This document shows positions 8,077-16,224 of a DNA stretch of 19,353 bases, one piece after another; positions within the stretch are counted from its first letter, which is position 1, and each line of letters starts with the position of its first letter. The position numbers and the translations under genes were made by a program. The notes below the pieces were generated by a model, which had not been told where the DNA came from, did not search any database, and worked only from the letters and a program-made list of their open reading frames with translations. Source of the DNA: an uncultured Odoribacter sp. (lineage in GTDB: Bacteria; Bacteroidota; Bacteroidia; Bacteroidales; Marinifilaceae); NCBI GenBank assembly GCA_900544025.1, contig UQTM01000062.1:1-19353 (forward strand), in the 5' to 3' direction.

Positions 8077-9285
8077 ATAAGCATGGTCTATCGGGAACTG
8101 CTCGCCTCCCCAGGCCTTTTGCGAAGTCCATTTCTCCGCCGGAGCCGACCAAAATTCATCGCCGGCAGGCAAGCCCAGATGCAAAAAACCCACAGAGCAC
8201 AAATAAAGGCTGCCCGTGCAAATATACCCCTCGCCGATTCCGGGCTGGTGTCCGGCAAAACCGACCTGCAACCAGCCGTCGGCATCGTACGTACCCTCTG
8301 CCGAAAACATCTTTTTCGCCACAGCGGTCAGCGCACAGCGCACCTGTGCCGGAGACACCCCTTTCGGCAACTTATGCATCAACGCCATCATGGACAGCGT
8401 TTGCATACATCCCGTGCGGTAAGCCAGCGAACGCCCCATCGGAGGAAACGTCCCTTCCGGCGAGATCATCCGTTCCTGCACCTGTGCATAACGCACGGCA
8501 CGTTTCAGCACCCGGTCGTAACTGGCCTGGGAACATTGTTTCTTAGCCAGCATCGCCGCATAAATATCCACGATCATCGGCTGAATCACATAGCTATTGT
8601 AATAATCCCAATGGAAATCGGGGCCGTCGCCATACACACCGTCGCCCTTATACCAATCTTCATGCTTCGTCAGCGCATAATCCACCCGCATGGCATCCCA
8701 CGGCTCGCCGATCGACAGAAAGAAAGCTTCGATCGTTCCCGAAAACAGCAACCAATTACTCCGGTTGGGCTTAATGCTCCGGGTAAGCTTCAAAGCATCC
8801 ACCACCATCCGCTGAGTTTCTTTGTCCAATCCTCCCCACAGCTGTTTCGGCGAACGCATAAACCCCTGTGCCAAAAAAGCGGCATCCACCAACGGCTGCG
8901 ACGGCTTCGTAAAATTCATATAGTCCGGCGATTTCGGATCGACGGCATTCCGCACGCACTTATGCGCCAGCGCCAGCAATTCGCCCCGCATTTTTCCTTC
9001 CGGGGTATCGTCGGGGCCCAGTTCCAGCCAGGGAGCCAAACCGCACATCAAACGCCCGAAGGCCTCCAGGTGGGCATAATCCCGCCGTGCCTCCGGATTG
9101 GCCGCCTCCACCGGCATTTTGGCTTTCAGCTCTCCCTTGCTCAACGCATCCAGCAAAGGATGAGCCACCCGGTAAGCTGTTTCACACCACCAACTGCGGT
9201 CGTCCTTCACCGCCTGTTTCTTCTTTCCGGCATACGCCCCACCCAACAGCAGGACGAAACACAACATCAAACTAATTTTTTTCAT
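8074..9285 (-). CDS. DUF2264 protein, GH154-like, probable beta-glucuronidase (downstream tandem copy)
   Basis: 403 residues from the chosen ATG. The signal peptide MKKISLMLCFVLLLGGAYA is followed by a lysine-rich mature start. The body has the DUF2264 (PF10022) landmarks: WWCETAYR near the N-terminus, AHLEAFGRLMCGLAPWLELG, SNWLLFSG, DGPDFHWDYYNSYVI, and C-terminal WLQVGFAGHQPGIGEGY, consistent with an all-helical (alpha/alpha) barrel. From memory, DUF2264 proteins are now classed in CAZy as GH154, whose tested members are beta-glucuronidases; this was not checked. It would remove saturated glucuronate, complementing GH88. Upstream ATGs at 9306 and 9297 are in frame, but alignment with the neighbouring copy and the signal peptide favour 9285. 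From about residue 99 to just before the stop it is identical to the neighbour; the first 98 codons are diverged. Confidence 0.85.
   Translation of the reverse strand: MKKISLMLCFVLLLGGAYAGKKKQAVKDDRSWWCETAYRVAHPLLDALSKGELKAKMPVEAANPEARRDYAHLEAFGRLMCGLAPWLELGPDDTPEGKMRGELLALAHKCVRNAVDPKSPDYMNFTKPSQPLVDAAFLAQGFMRSPKQLWGGLDKETQRMVVDALKLTRSIKPNRSNWLLFSGTIEAFFLSIGEPWDAMRVDYALTKHEDWYKGDGVYGDGPDFHWDYYNSYVIQPMIVDIYAAMLAKKQCSQASYDRVLKRAVRYAQVQERMISPEGTFPPMGRSLAYRTGCMQTLSMMALMHKLPKGVSPAQVRCALTAVAKKMFSAEGTYDADGWLQVGFAGHQPGIGEGYICTGSLYLCSVGFLHLGLPAGDEFWSAPAEKWTSQKAWGGEQFPIDHAY
8117..8991 (-). repeat. 875-bp perfect repeat, copy 1 (inside downstream DUF2264 gene)
   Basis: Aligned base by base with 9446-10320 at a constant offset of 1329, this block shows no difference. 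It ends sharply: to the right, the next 294 bases (to the ATG) carry about 41 substitutions against the other copy, and to the left the first mismatch is at 8116. Such a perfect tract inside diverged homologues indicates recent gene conversion or recombination between tandem copies. Confidence 0.95.
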
Positions 9286-9315
9286 AATATTTGCCATCGA
9301 TTCCATGATTTTTAA

Positions 9316-9329
9316 AGCGGCTTCCCGCT
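9316..9329 (-). other. Short hairpin in the leader of the downstream DUF2264 gene
   Basis: AGCGG, four bases, CCGCT forms a 5-bp stem in the 117-base gap between the two DUF2264 genes, about 30 bases before the chosen start codon. It is followed on the minus strand by TTTAAAAATC, which is not a real T-run. It could be an mRNA processing or stability element, or chance. Confidence 0.25.
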
Positions 9330-9331
9330 AT

Positions 9332-9405
9332 CCGTCCGCCACATCTCCGTTTTCTTCAAATCCCGGTATTCTATTTCTTCTATAATTGTATAATCTTTTC
9401 TCTCA
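9332..9405 (-). repeat. Diverged copy of the 3' flank, matching the sequence after the other DUF2264 gene
   Basis: Partner of 7996-8076; it shares the exact 15-base AAATCCCGGTATTCT and lower similarity around it. It shows that the flank drifted apart while the gene body stayed identical. Confidence 0.7.
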
Positions 9406-10614
9406 ATAAGCGTGATCTATCGGGAACTGCTCGCCTCCCCAGGCTTTTTGCGAAGTCCATTTCTCCGCCGGAGCCGACCAAAATTCATCGCCGGCAGGCA
9501 AGCCCAGATGCAAAAAACCCACAGAGCACAAATAAAGGCTGCCCGTGCAAATATACCCCTCGCCGATTCCGGGCTGGTGTCCGGCAAAACCGACCTGCAA
9601 CCAGCCGTCGGCATCGTACGTACCCTCTGCCGAAAACATCTTTTTCGCCACAGCGGTCAGCGCACAGCGCACCTGTGCCGGAGACACCCCTTTCGGCAAC
9701 TTATGCATCAACGCCATCATGGACAGCGTTTGCATACATCCCGTGCGGTAAGCCAGCGAACGCCCCATCGGAGGAAACGTCCCTTCCGGCGAGATCATCC
9801 GTTCCTGCACCTGTGCATAACGCACGGCACGTTTCAGCACCCGGTCGTAACTGGCCTGGGAACATTGTTTCTTAGCCAGCATCGCCGCATAAATATCCAC
9901 GATCATCGGCTGAATCACATAGCTATTGTAATAATCCCAATGGAAATCGGGGCCGTCGCCATACACACCGTCGCCCTTATACCAATCTTCATGCTTCGTC
10001 AGCGCATAATCCACCCGCATGGCATCCCACGGCTCGCCGATCGACAGAAAGAAAGCTTCGATCGTTCCCGAAAACAGCAACCAATTACTCCGGTTGGGCT
10101 TAATGCTCCGGGTAAGCTTCAAAGCATCCACCACCATCCGCTGAGTTTCTTTGTCCAATCCTCCCCACAGCTGTTTCGGCGAACGCATAAACCCCTGTGC
10201 CAAAAAAGCGGCATCCACCAACGGCTGCGACGGCTTCGTAAAATTCATATAGTCCGGCGATTTCGGATCGACGGCATTCCGCACGCACTTATGCGCCAGC
10301 GCCAGCAATTCGCCCCGCATCTTCCCCTCCGGGGTATCGTCGGGCCCCAGTTCCAGCCAGGGAGCCAAACCGCACATCAAACGCCCGAAAGCCTCCAGAT
10401 GGGCATAAGCTCTCCGGGATTCGGGATAGGCCGCTTCTACCGGCATCTTTTCTTTCAATTCCCCCTTGCTCAACGCATCCAATAACGGATAAGCGATCCG
10501 GTAAGCCGTTTCGCACCACCAAGTGCGGTCGTCCTTCACCGCCTGTTTTTTCTTTCCTGCATACGCTCCGCCCATCAGCAGAACCAAACATAACACCAAA
10601 CTTATTTTTTTCAT
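9403..10614 (-). CDS. DUF2264 protein, GH154-like, probable beta-glucuronidase (upstream tandem copy)
   Basis: 403 residues, paralogue of the next gene downstream. The signal peptide MKKISLVLCLVLLMGGAYA is similar but not identical to its partner. Differences between the two mature proteins are confined to the N-terminal quarter (for example DRTWW against DRSWW, ELKEKMPVEAAYPESRRAY against ELKAKMPVEAANPEARRDY); all later residues are the same. A longer frame runs up to 10665, but it would overlap the upstream sulfatase gene by 31 bases and bury the signal peptide, so the ATG at 10612-10614, 20 bases after the sulfatase stop, is preferred. The tight spacing says the pair is co-transcribed with that sulfatase. 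Predicted role as for the partner: exo-removal of a uronic acid. Identical predicted barrels suggest dosage rather than different specificity, unless the N-terminal changes matter. Confidence 0.86.
   Translation of the reverse strand: MKKISLVLCLVLLMGGAYAGKKKQAVKDDRTWWCETAYRIAYPLLDALSKGELKEKMPVEAAYPESRRAYAHLEAFGRLMCGLAPWLELGPDDTPEGKMRGELLALAHKCVRNAVDPKSPDYMNFTKPSQPLVDAAFLAQGFMRSPKQLWGGLDKETQRMVVDALKLTRSIKPNRSNWLLFSGTIEAFFLSIGEPWDAMRVDYALTKHEDWYKGDGVYGDGPDFHWDYYNSYVIQPMIVDIYAAMLAKKQCSQASYDRVLKRAVRYAQVQERMISPEGTFPPMGRSLAYRTGCMQTLSMMALMHKLPKGVSPAQVRCALTAVAKKMFSAEGTYDADGWLQVGFAGHQPGIGEGYICTGSLYLCSVGFLHLGLPAGDEFWSAPAEKWTSQKAWGGEQFPIDHAY
9446..10320 (-). repeat. 875-bp perfect repeat, copy 2 (inside upstream DUF2264 gene)
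   Basis: Partner of 8117-8991, identical over the whole block at a fixed 1329-base offset. The first mismatches are at 9445 on one side and 10321 on the other. Confidence 0.95.
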
Positions 10615-10634
10615 ATATACCTGTTTACAATCTA

Positions 10635-12140
10635 TTATTGCATGATTTTCTGGATTTCTTTCCAATTCTTATTCCCGTCATTCTGCTGCGGCTTGCCCGG
10701 AGTGCTTCTGCCGTCCTGAATATATTTCCGCATCAATCCGGTCAATTCGGCCACGATTTCGGGATATTCGGCATACACATTCGTTTTCTCGCCGGGATCG
10801 GACCCGATATGATACAACTGCACGGCGGGTAATCCCTTATCGTTACCGGGACGGGGCTCGCTCCATCCGCCCGAACCCGGAGCAAGCAGCAATTTCCAAT
10901 CGCCCTTCCGGATGGTAAAGCAACCGTCTATCGAATGGTGCACCGTAGCCTCCCGGATGGTTTTCCTGTAATTCTTCTTCAATAGCAAAGGCAACAGATT
11001 ATAGCTGTCCTCTCCCTCGTTATCCGCCAGCTTCCGGCCTGTCAAAGCAGCGAACGTAGCCATAAAATCGGTCAGGCAAACCGTCTGCCCCACCGTGTGG
11101 GGCTTCACCCGCTCCGGCCATTGCACCAGGCAGGGAACGCGGTGGCCGCCGTCGAACAAATCGGCTTTATGCCCCCGGAAAACATAGCTCGGATAATGTC
11201 CTTTCGCTTCCAATTCCGGAAATTTCGCCTGAGGTGAACAACCGTTATCCGTCGTAAACACCAATATCGTATGCTCTGCAATGCCGTTTTCCTCCAATGC
11301 TTTCATAACCTCGCCGACCACCCAATCGACCATCATCACAAAGTCGCCGTAAGCGTTCAGCCCCGATTTCCCCTGAAATTCTTTCACGGGCAAAATCGGC
11401 GTATGAGGGGCGGGCAACGGGAAATACAGGAAAAACGGCTTTTCTTCTTTCGATTTCTCCCCGATATATTTCACCGCCCGGCGGGTTAAATTCGGCAGGC
11501 AATCTTCATGCGAAAAATCGCTTCCGGTCTTGCCTTTCCGCCAGAATCCGAAACCTTTCCCCGCCTCGATCTCCCGCACATCCGCCGTCGTAGGCATATC
11601 GTTTTCCACATACACATAAGGCGGCATATCCAGCGATCCGCAAAAGCCATAAAAATAATCGAAACCTAAAGTGGTCGGCCCCTGGATGATCGGCTTCGAG
11701 AAATCCACCTGCGCAGCTCCCTGCTCGATATTATTCCAGTTCCAGCCCAAATGCCATTTGCCGATGCAGGCCGTTTCATAGCCTTGCTGTTTCAACAGGC
11801 CGGCCATCGTCGTGCGCCCGGCAGGGATCAACGCCTTTGAATAACCGTTCAAAACACCTCTTTTCAAATCGGAACGCCAGTTATAGCGTCCGGTCAAAAT
11901 CCCGTAGCGGGTAGGCGTGCTTACCGAAGAACTGCTGTGCGCATCCGTAAACGCCACTCCCTGCCGCGCGATCCGGTCGATATTCGGCGTCTTGATTTTA
12001 CAGGCCTCGTTCAAGGCGGCTACATCCCCGTAGCCCATATCGTCCGCCAGAATAAAAACAATATTCGGCGCTTGCTTTTTCTGTGCATAAAGAGACACCG
12101 TCCCCATCAGCACACCAGCCAGCATAAAACCCGTTCTCAT
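10635..12140 (-). CDS. S1-family sulfatase, serine type (STPTR signature), GAG-sulfatase-like
   Basis: 501 residues with a signal peptide cleaved around LYA|Q (19-20). Motifs: LADDMGYGD (31-39) for metal binding, the maturation signature S-T-P-T-R (74-78) followed by YGILTGR, GKWHLG (127-132), PAPHTP (243-248), TTDNG (296-300) and a late lysine in RGHKADLFDGGHRVP (322-336). Ser74 would become formylglycine through anSME. Thr rather than Ser at the fourth signature position is tolerated in this family and is common among Bacteroides glycosaminoglycan sulfatases of the arylsulfatase A/GalNAc-6-sulfatase type, which is the best guess for specificity. It lies directly upstream of the DUF2264 pair (20 bases) and 72 bases after GH3. 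It has little similarity to the sulfatase at 2485-3981 outside the catalytic motifs. Confidence 0.92.
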   Translation of the reverse strand: MRTGFMLAGVLMGTVSLYAQKKQAPNIVFILADDMGYGDVAALNEACKIKTPNIDRIARQGVAFTDAHSSSSVSTPTRYGILTGRYNWRSDLKRGVLNGYSKALIPAGRTTMAGLLKQQGYETACIGKWHLGWNWNNIEQGAAQVDFSKPIIQGPTTLGFDYFYGFCGSLDMPPYVYVENDMPTTADVREIEAGKGFGFWRKGKTGSDFSHEDCLPNLTRRAVKYIGEKSKEEKPFFLYFPLPAPHTPILPVKEFQGKSGLNAYGDFVMMVDWVVGEVMKALEENGIAEHTILVFTTDNGCSPQAKFPELEAKGHYPSYVFRGHKADLFDGGHRVPCLVQWPERVKPHTVGQTVCLTDFMATFAALTGRKLADNEGEDSYNLLPLLLKKNYRKTIREATVHHSIDGCFTIRKGDWKLLLAPGSGGWSEPRPGNDKGLPAVQLYHIGSDPGEKTNVYAEYPEIVAELTGLMRKYIQDGRSTPGKPQQNDGNKNWKEIQKIMQ

Positions 12141-12184
12141 AACCTCTTTATTTAAACAATCCGTATGCTCACCGCCTCACCCTG

Positions 12185-12205
12185 CCGGATACCCACCTTA
12201 TCCGG
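12185..12205 (-). other. Intercistronic hairpin between the GH3 and sulfatase genes
   Basis: CCGGATA, seven bases, TATCCGG is a perfect 7-bp inverted repeat lying 8 bases past the GH3 stop codon in a 72-base gap. No T-run follows on the minus strand, so it is more likely an mRNA 3'-end stabiliser or processing site, or a weak attenuator, than an intrinsic terminator. Confidence 0.4.
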
Positions 12206-12212
12206 GCTTATT

Positions 12213-14645
12213 TCAGTTCAATTCGAATTTTCCTTTCAATTTAATATCCTGAGACGAAGCTCCCACAAACACCTCGAATTCACCCGGCTCTACGACAAAC
12301 CGATCGTGAATGTCCCACAAGCCCAAATCCTGGGAAGTCAGCACAAACTCCACCTCTTTCTCTTCGCCCGGCTGCAAGCGGATACGCTCGAATCCGCGCA
12401 ATACCTTCGTATAAGTGGTAACGCTGCTGTATAAATCGTGGATATAAAGCTGCACCACCTCATCGCCGGCCAGCTTTCCGGTATTCTTCACCCGGCATTT
12501 CACCGTAACCCGATTGTGGATGCCCCCTTTTTCCGGGCTCACCTGCAAATCGCTATACGCAAAAGTAGTATAGCTCAAACCGTATCCGAACGGATACAAA
12601 GCTCCTGAAACCCGGGTAGGGCCTTTCGTATCGGCTCCCGGCTTAAAGGGGAACGCATAGGGAATCTGTCCCACCGATTTCGGAAAAGTCACCGCCAGTC
12701 GTCCGCCGGGATTGTTGTCGCCGAACAGCGTTTCGGCAATTGCCTGCCCGCAATACTCTCCGGGAAACCAGCCGTGCAAGATCGCAGGGATATGCTTATC
12801 CGCCCAATTGATAGCAGCGGCACGGCCGTCGAGCAACACCAGCACGACCGGGGTTCCGGTTTCGAATACCGCTTTCAGCAGCATTTCCTGACGCCCCGGC
12901 AAATCGAGGCTCGTGCGCGAATGTCCTTCTTTTACCGTCCGTTCCGATCCACCCAGCACCACCACAGCCACTTCCGCTTTCCGGGCAGCCTCCACCGCTT
13001 CGGCAATCCCCGCACGCTCGGCAGAGTCCAGCGGGAACTCCATCAATTCGCTTTCCGGGAAATTCCGATCGATGATTTCACAACCCTTTGCATAAGTCAC
13101 TTCGGCATCCGGCAAATATTCCTTCAATCCCCGGTACACCGTCACCAGAGGCGCATTGGCCGGACCGTAGCGGCAAATCAGGTTCTTCCGTTCATCGGCA
13201 TTCGGCCCGATCACCGCCACCGATTTAATATCTTTTTTCAACGGCAATAAACCGCCTTCGTTTTTCAACAACACCATCGATTGCCGGGCAGCTTCCAATG
13301 CTACCGCCCGGTGTTCCGGCGAATGTACCACTTTTTCAGCCGTCGCCCCGTCGCCCAGATAAGGATTGTCGAACAATCCCAGCCGGAATTTCACCTTCAA
13401 GATCTCCCTCACCCGCTGGTCGAGCACTTCCGGCGACACCTTCCCCTGCACCAGGGCTTCCCGCAAAGGCAGGACGAAATCTTCCGGCGGGGTGAACTGC
13501 GTACGGATATTCAATCCGGCATTCGCCACCTGTGCCGCCGCTTCCACCCAATCTTTCGCCACCCGGTGTTTGCTGTGCAGAAATTCCACCGCCTCGCTGT
13601 CCGACACCACATAACCGTCGAATCCCCATTCCTGCCGTAAAATCTGCGTCAGGAAAAAATAACTGCCCGAAACCGGCTCGCCGTTCCAGTCGTTGTAAGA
13701 ACTCATTACGCCCATCGCCTTCGCTTCCTGGAACGCCACGCGGAAAGGCTCTAAAAAGAGCGTCCGCATCTCCCTCGGAGCCACATGGGGATCGGTACGC
13801 GTCCCCTCGTCCCGGCCTCCCACCGGAATACTGTACACGGCAAAATGCTTGGGAGTGGATACCAATCCGGCTTTTTGCAAGCTGGTCACCATTTCGCGTC
13901 CCAGCTGCCCCACCAGGTACGGGTCTTCCCCGTAACACTCCACCACCCGTCCCCAACGGGGATCGCGTGCCACATCCAGAATCGGCGAATAAATATTCGT
14001 ATAGCCCAACGCCACCGCTTCCTCGGCCGTCACCCGGCCTATTTCCGCAATCAGCTTCTTGTTCCACGTCGCCCCCTGCCCGCATTGAGCCGGGAAATAG
14101 GTAGCCCGGTCGTGACACAGGCCCCGGATCCCCTCGTTCGTAAAATCCACGGGAATCCCCAGGCGCGTCTCTTCCACAAACCAGCGTTGCACCTCGTGTT
14201 TCGCCTCCACATGCTTGCGGTAAGGAAAAGAATATTGCGAACGGAATTTTCCCAAACCGTTATGTTCCTCGTCTATATTCCCGATACCGTCCTTCCAGAT
14301 CTCGTTTTTCCATTCCGGGGTCGGCAAAGCATCTTTCAACACCCGCCCCGAACCGTAAAGCGTAGCCATCTGGCAGGTTTTCTCCTCCACCGTCATTTGC
14401 CGCAGCAAATCTTCCACCCGGTCTTCCAGTTTCGCCTGCGGATTTTCGAACACATCCATCCGCCCGTTTTTATTGAAATCGATCCATCCTTTGTGATAGA
14501 TCGAAGCTTTTTTCGTTTTTCCCGCCGGAACTTCCGCCACCGAAGGCAAAGCCAGCAAACAACCTAAAAACAAGGCTGTATATCTCACCGGGAACAGGCG
14601 GCGCATCCCTCCTTCCCGCTCGTTTTTTTCTCTAAGGATATTCAT
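12213..14645 (-). CDS. GH3 family beta-glycosidase, secreted, three-domain form
   Basis: 810 residues with an N-terminal (alpha/beta)8 domain, an alpha/beta sandwich domain and a C-terminal fibronectin-III-like domain (from about 700). The nucleophile is Asp349 in GYVVSDSEAVEF, and the acid/base is probably Glu573 in the KEGHSRTSLDLPG stretch. KHF (266-268) and RWGR (230-233) are further GH3 landmarks. Near the mature N-terminus, DFNKNGRMDVFE (56-67) fits an EF-hand-like calcium loop (D, N, N, D and E at positions 1, 3, 5, 9 and 12), a feature seen in some Bacteroidetes GH3 enzymes. This domain layout is that of beta-glucosidase/xylosidase-type GH3 rather than NagZ-type hexosaminidases; the sugar removed is unknown. 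The start is uncertain: the ATG at 14606 (residue 14) gives a cleaner signal peptide but has GGAGGG almost touching it, while 14645 gives a long charged n-region. Confidence 0.9.
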   Translation of the reverse strand: MNILREKNEREGGMRRLFPVRYTALFLGCLLALPSVAEVPAGKTKKASIYHKGWIDFNKNGRMDVFENPQAKLEDRVEDLLRQMTVEEKTCQMATLYGSGRVLKDALPTPEWKNEIWKDGIGNIDEEHNGLGKFRSQYSFPYRKHVEAKHEVQRWFVEETRLGIPVDFTNEGIRGLCHDRATYFPAQCGQGATWNKKLIAEIGRVTAEEAVALGYTNIYSPILDVARDPRWGRVVECYGEDPYLVGQLGREMVTSLQKAGLVSTPKHFAVYSIPVGGRDEGTRTDPHVAPREMRTLFLEPFRVAFQEAKAMGVMSSYNDWNGEPVSGSYFFLTQILRQEWGFDGYVVSDSEAVEFLHSKHRVAKDWVEAAAQVANAGLNIRTQFTPPEDFVLPLREALVQGKVSPEVLDQRVREILKVKFRLGLFDNPYLGDGATAEKVVHSPEHRAVALEAARQSMVLLKNEGGLLPLKKDIKSVAVIGPNADERKNLICRYGPANAPLVTVYRGLKEYLPDAEVTYAKGCEIIDRNFPESELMEFPLDSAERAGIAEAVEAARKAEVAVVVLGGSERTVKEGHSRTSLDLPGRQEMLLKAVFETGTPVVLVLLDGRAAAINWADKHIPAILHGWFPGEYCGQAIAETLFGDNNPGGRLAVTFPKSVGQIPYAFPFKPGADTKGPTRVSGALYPFGYGLSYTTFAYSDLQVSPEKGGIHNRVTVKCRVKNTGKLAGDEVVQLYIHDLYSSVTTYTKVLRGFERIRLQPGEEKEVEFVLTSQDLGLWDIHDRFVVEPGEFEVFVGASSQDIKLKGKFELN

Positions 14646-14730
14646 TTCATTAAAATTTAGGCATTTACATCTCTTCTTTTCCCCGTTATCGGGTCTTTCG
14701 CCTATTCCAAACCAACATTGAATTTCAATC

Positions 14731-16143
14731 TTAAATTAACGGAGGCATATAATGATTCCCTCCATCCTCTAAATTACCTATTGTAATCTGAATCACAAAA
14801 GGCTCATCATAACTACGTTTTGGGAGCTGTAAAAAATATTCGCCATTCACTGAAGGCTGTATATCAATCTTTCCCTTTAAAGCCATAAAGTCTGCCTGTG
14901 AAACACAATACGATTTATTCAATTTTACACGAAGTAAACCATTTACAGGAACATTAAAAACAACCATATTTACTCGATTACTGTTCTTTATTGCTGTGTA
15001 ATATCCCCAATCCTGCCGTTCCAAACCTGCATACCCACATTTATAAATCGCATCTCCATATTTCTCCATCCAACGCCCTATTTGCTGCATCGTCGTCATC
15101 TCCTCCTTACGAAAATCTCCCTGAGCCGTCGGACCAAAATTCAAAAGAAAATTCCCATTCAGAGCAACACACCTTACAAGCATTTCAATTAATTGAAAAT
15201 CCGTTTTAATAAAACCATCCCACCTTTTATGGTATCCCCACAGATTTTCAGGAATAGTCATAACAGCTTCCCAATCCCGTGTCGGTACTACTTTATCATA
15301 CGGGGAAGGAAGACGCCTTTCATATCCCGACTCGTAATCTCCCATTAATACTCCATTGGAATCAAAATGCCGGGCTCCATATTCATCTGCACGAAAACGG
15401 CTATTTACAATTAATCCAGGGGATTTTTCCTTTAATTCCTTTTCTAATTCATAAGAAAAAATTCCATTTTTTTTCCACGAGTTATCCCATGTCCCGTCAA
15501 ACCAAAAACCTTTTACAGAAGGATAACGATCTAATAACTCGACCAACTGATTACGTGTAAATGTTTTAAACCGTTCAAAAGCGGCAGAATCCTCTTTACT
15601 TTTTAAATCATAACGCCAATCGGGATGATTCCAGTCAAGAATAGAATAATAAAGATATACGTCTATTCCCTGCTCATTATATGCTTTTACAAACTCTCCG
15701 ATAAGGTCGCGTTTAGACGGAGTAGCTTCCATATCAAATTCTGTATATTTACTCGGCCATAAACAGAAACCGTCATGATGTTTGGTTGTTATAGTAGCAT
15801 ATTTAACCCCCATTTTCTTAGCATATTTCGCCCATTCTTCTGCATTATATTTCACGGGGTCGAATTTTGGAGCCAACGTACTCCACTCCTGAGCAGAAAT
15901 ATTGGCGGATTTGGGTAAAAACTCACATGCAGAAGGATATATCTTCCCTTTCCATTCTCCCGCAGGTAAAGCAAATATCCCCCAATGAATAAATTGTCCA
16001 AATCTATTTTCTCTAAAATCCTGCATAGCTTTATCCTGACGTGGCAAAGGTGTCAATTGTCCATATTTTACCACTTTATTCTGAGCAAAAAGTAAATTCC
16101 CGCTCAAAATCGCTGTCATCAACAATACACAAATTTTATTCAT
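14731..16143 (-). CDS. GH29 alpha-L-fucosidase, secreted; AT-rich gene
   Basis: 470 residues, signal peptide cleaved near LFA|QN. GH29 motifs: RFGQFIHWG (47-55), TTKHHDGFCLWPSKYTEFD (119-137, histidines of the fucose pocket), DVYLYYSILDWNHPDW (161-176), the nucleophile Asp216 in KGFWFDGTWD, WEAVMT (291-296) and NFLLNFGP late in the barrel. A short C-terminal beta domain follows. The enzyme would remove alpha-linked fucose by retention; whether it is the broad (A) or branched-fucose (B) type is not clear. The gene stands out by composition: sampled lines are 25-43% GC against 50-65% in the neighbours, with A/T-ending codons throughout, suggesting recent acquisition from a lower-GC relative. 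It has its own 130-base upstream gap with a promoter-like site, while the genes on both sides are GC-rich. Confidence 0.93.
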   Translation of the reverse strand: MNKICVLLMTAILSGNLLFAQNKVVKYGQLTPLPRQDKAMQDFRENRFGQFIHWGIFALPAGEWKGKIYPSACEFLPKSANISAQEWSTLAPKFDPVKYNAEEWAKYAKKMGVKYATITTKHHDGFCLWPSKYTEFDMEATPSKRDLIGEFVKAYNEQGIDVYLYYSILDWNHPDWRYDLKSKEDSAAFERFKTFTRNQLVELLDRYPSVKGFWFDGTWDNSWKKNGIFSYELEKELKEKSPGLIVNSRFRADEYGARHFDSNGVLMGDYESGYERRLPSPYDKVVPTRDWEAVMTIPENLWGYHKRWDGFIKTDFQLIEMLVRCVALNGNFLLNFGPTAQGDFRKEEMTTMQQIGRWMEKYGDAIYKCGYAGLERQDWGYYTAIKNSNRVNMVVFNVPVNGLLRVKLNKSYCVSQADFMALKGKIDIQPSVNGEYFLQLPKRSYDEPFVIQITIGNLEDGGNHYMPPLI

Positions 16144-16192
16144 AATATATCGAAAACTAATGATATAATTCCTTGTTACAAGCTCGACAAAC

Positions 16193-16224
16193 CAATTTTA
16201 CAATTCTTACTTACACAAGCAAAA
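16193..16224 (-). promoter_or_regulatory. Candidate Bacteroidetes-type promoter before the GH29 gene
   Basis: Read on the minus strand, TTTG (16220-16223, inside TTTTG) is followed after 19 bases by TAAAATTG (16193-16200). The Bacteroides sigma consensus is TTTG, 19-21 bases, TAnnTTTG, so this matches with one mismatch. Transcription would begin around 16185, leaving a leader of about 40 bases before the GH29 ATG. The region is AT-rich, which raises the chance of accidental matches. Confidence 0.4.

Noticed and set aside
7912..9315. A 467-codon open frame on the plus strand opposite the downstream DUF2264 gene
   Set aside because: It lies fully antisense to a well-supported gene, its translation is rich in His, Arg, Pro and Gln as expected of a shadow of GC-rich coding sequence, and a matching shadow appears opposite the duplicated gene.
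8074..10665. The DUF2264 pair as a transposon or insertion-sequence duplication
   Set aside because: No transposase, terminal inverted repeats or target-site duplication; the repeat is the gene plus a short 3' flank, as in ordinary tandem duplication.
13336..14118. A 260-codon minus-strand frame overlapping the GH3 gene in another frame
   Set aside because: The GH3 frame holds all family motifs across this stretch; the alternative is Gly/Arg-rich frame-shift noise.
14717..14729. ATTGAATTTCAAT palindrome just past the GH29 stop as a terminator
   Set aside because: Only a short AT stem with no T-run behind it; expected by chance in AT-rich DNA.
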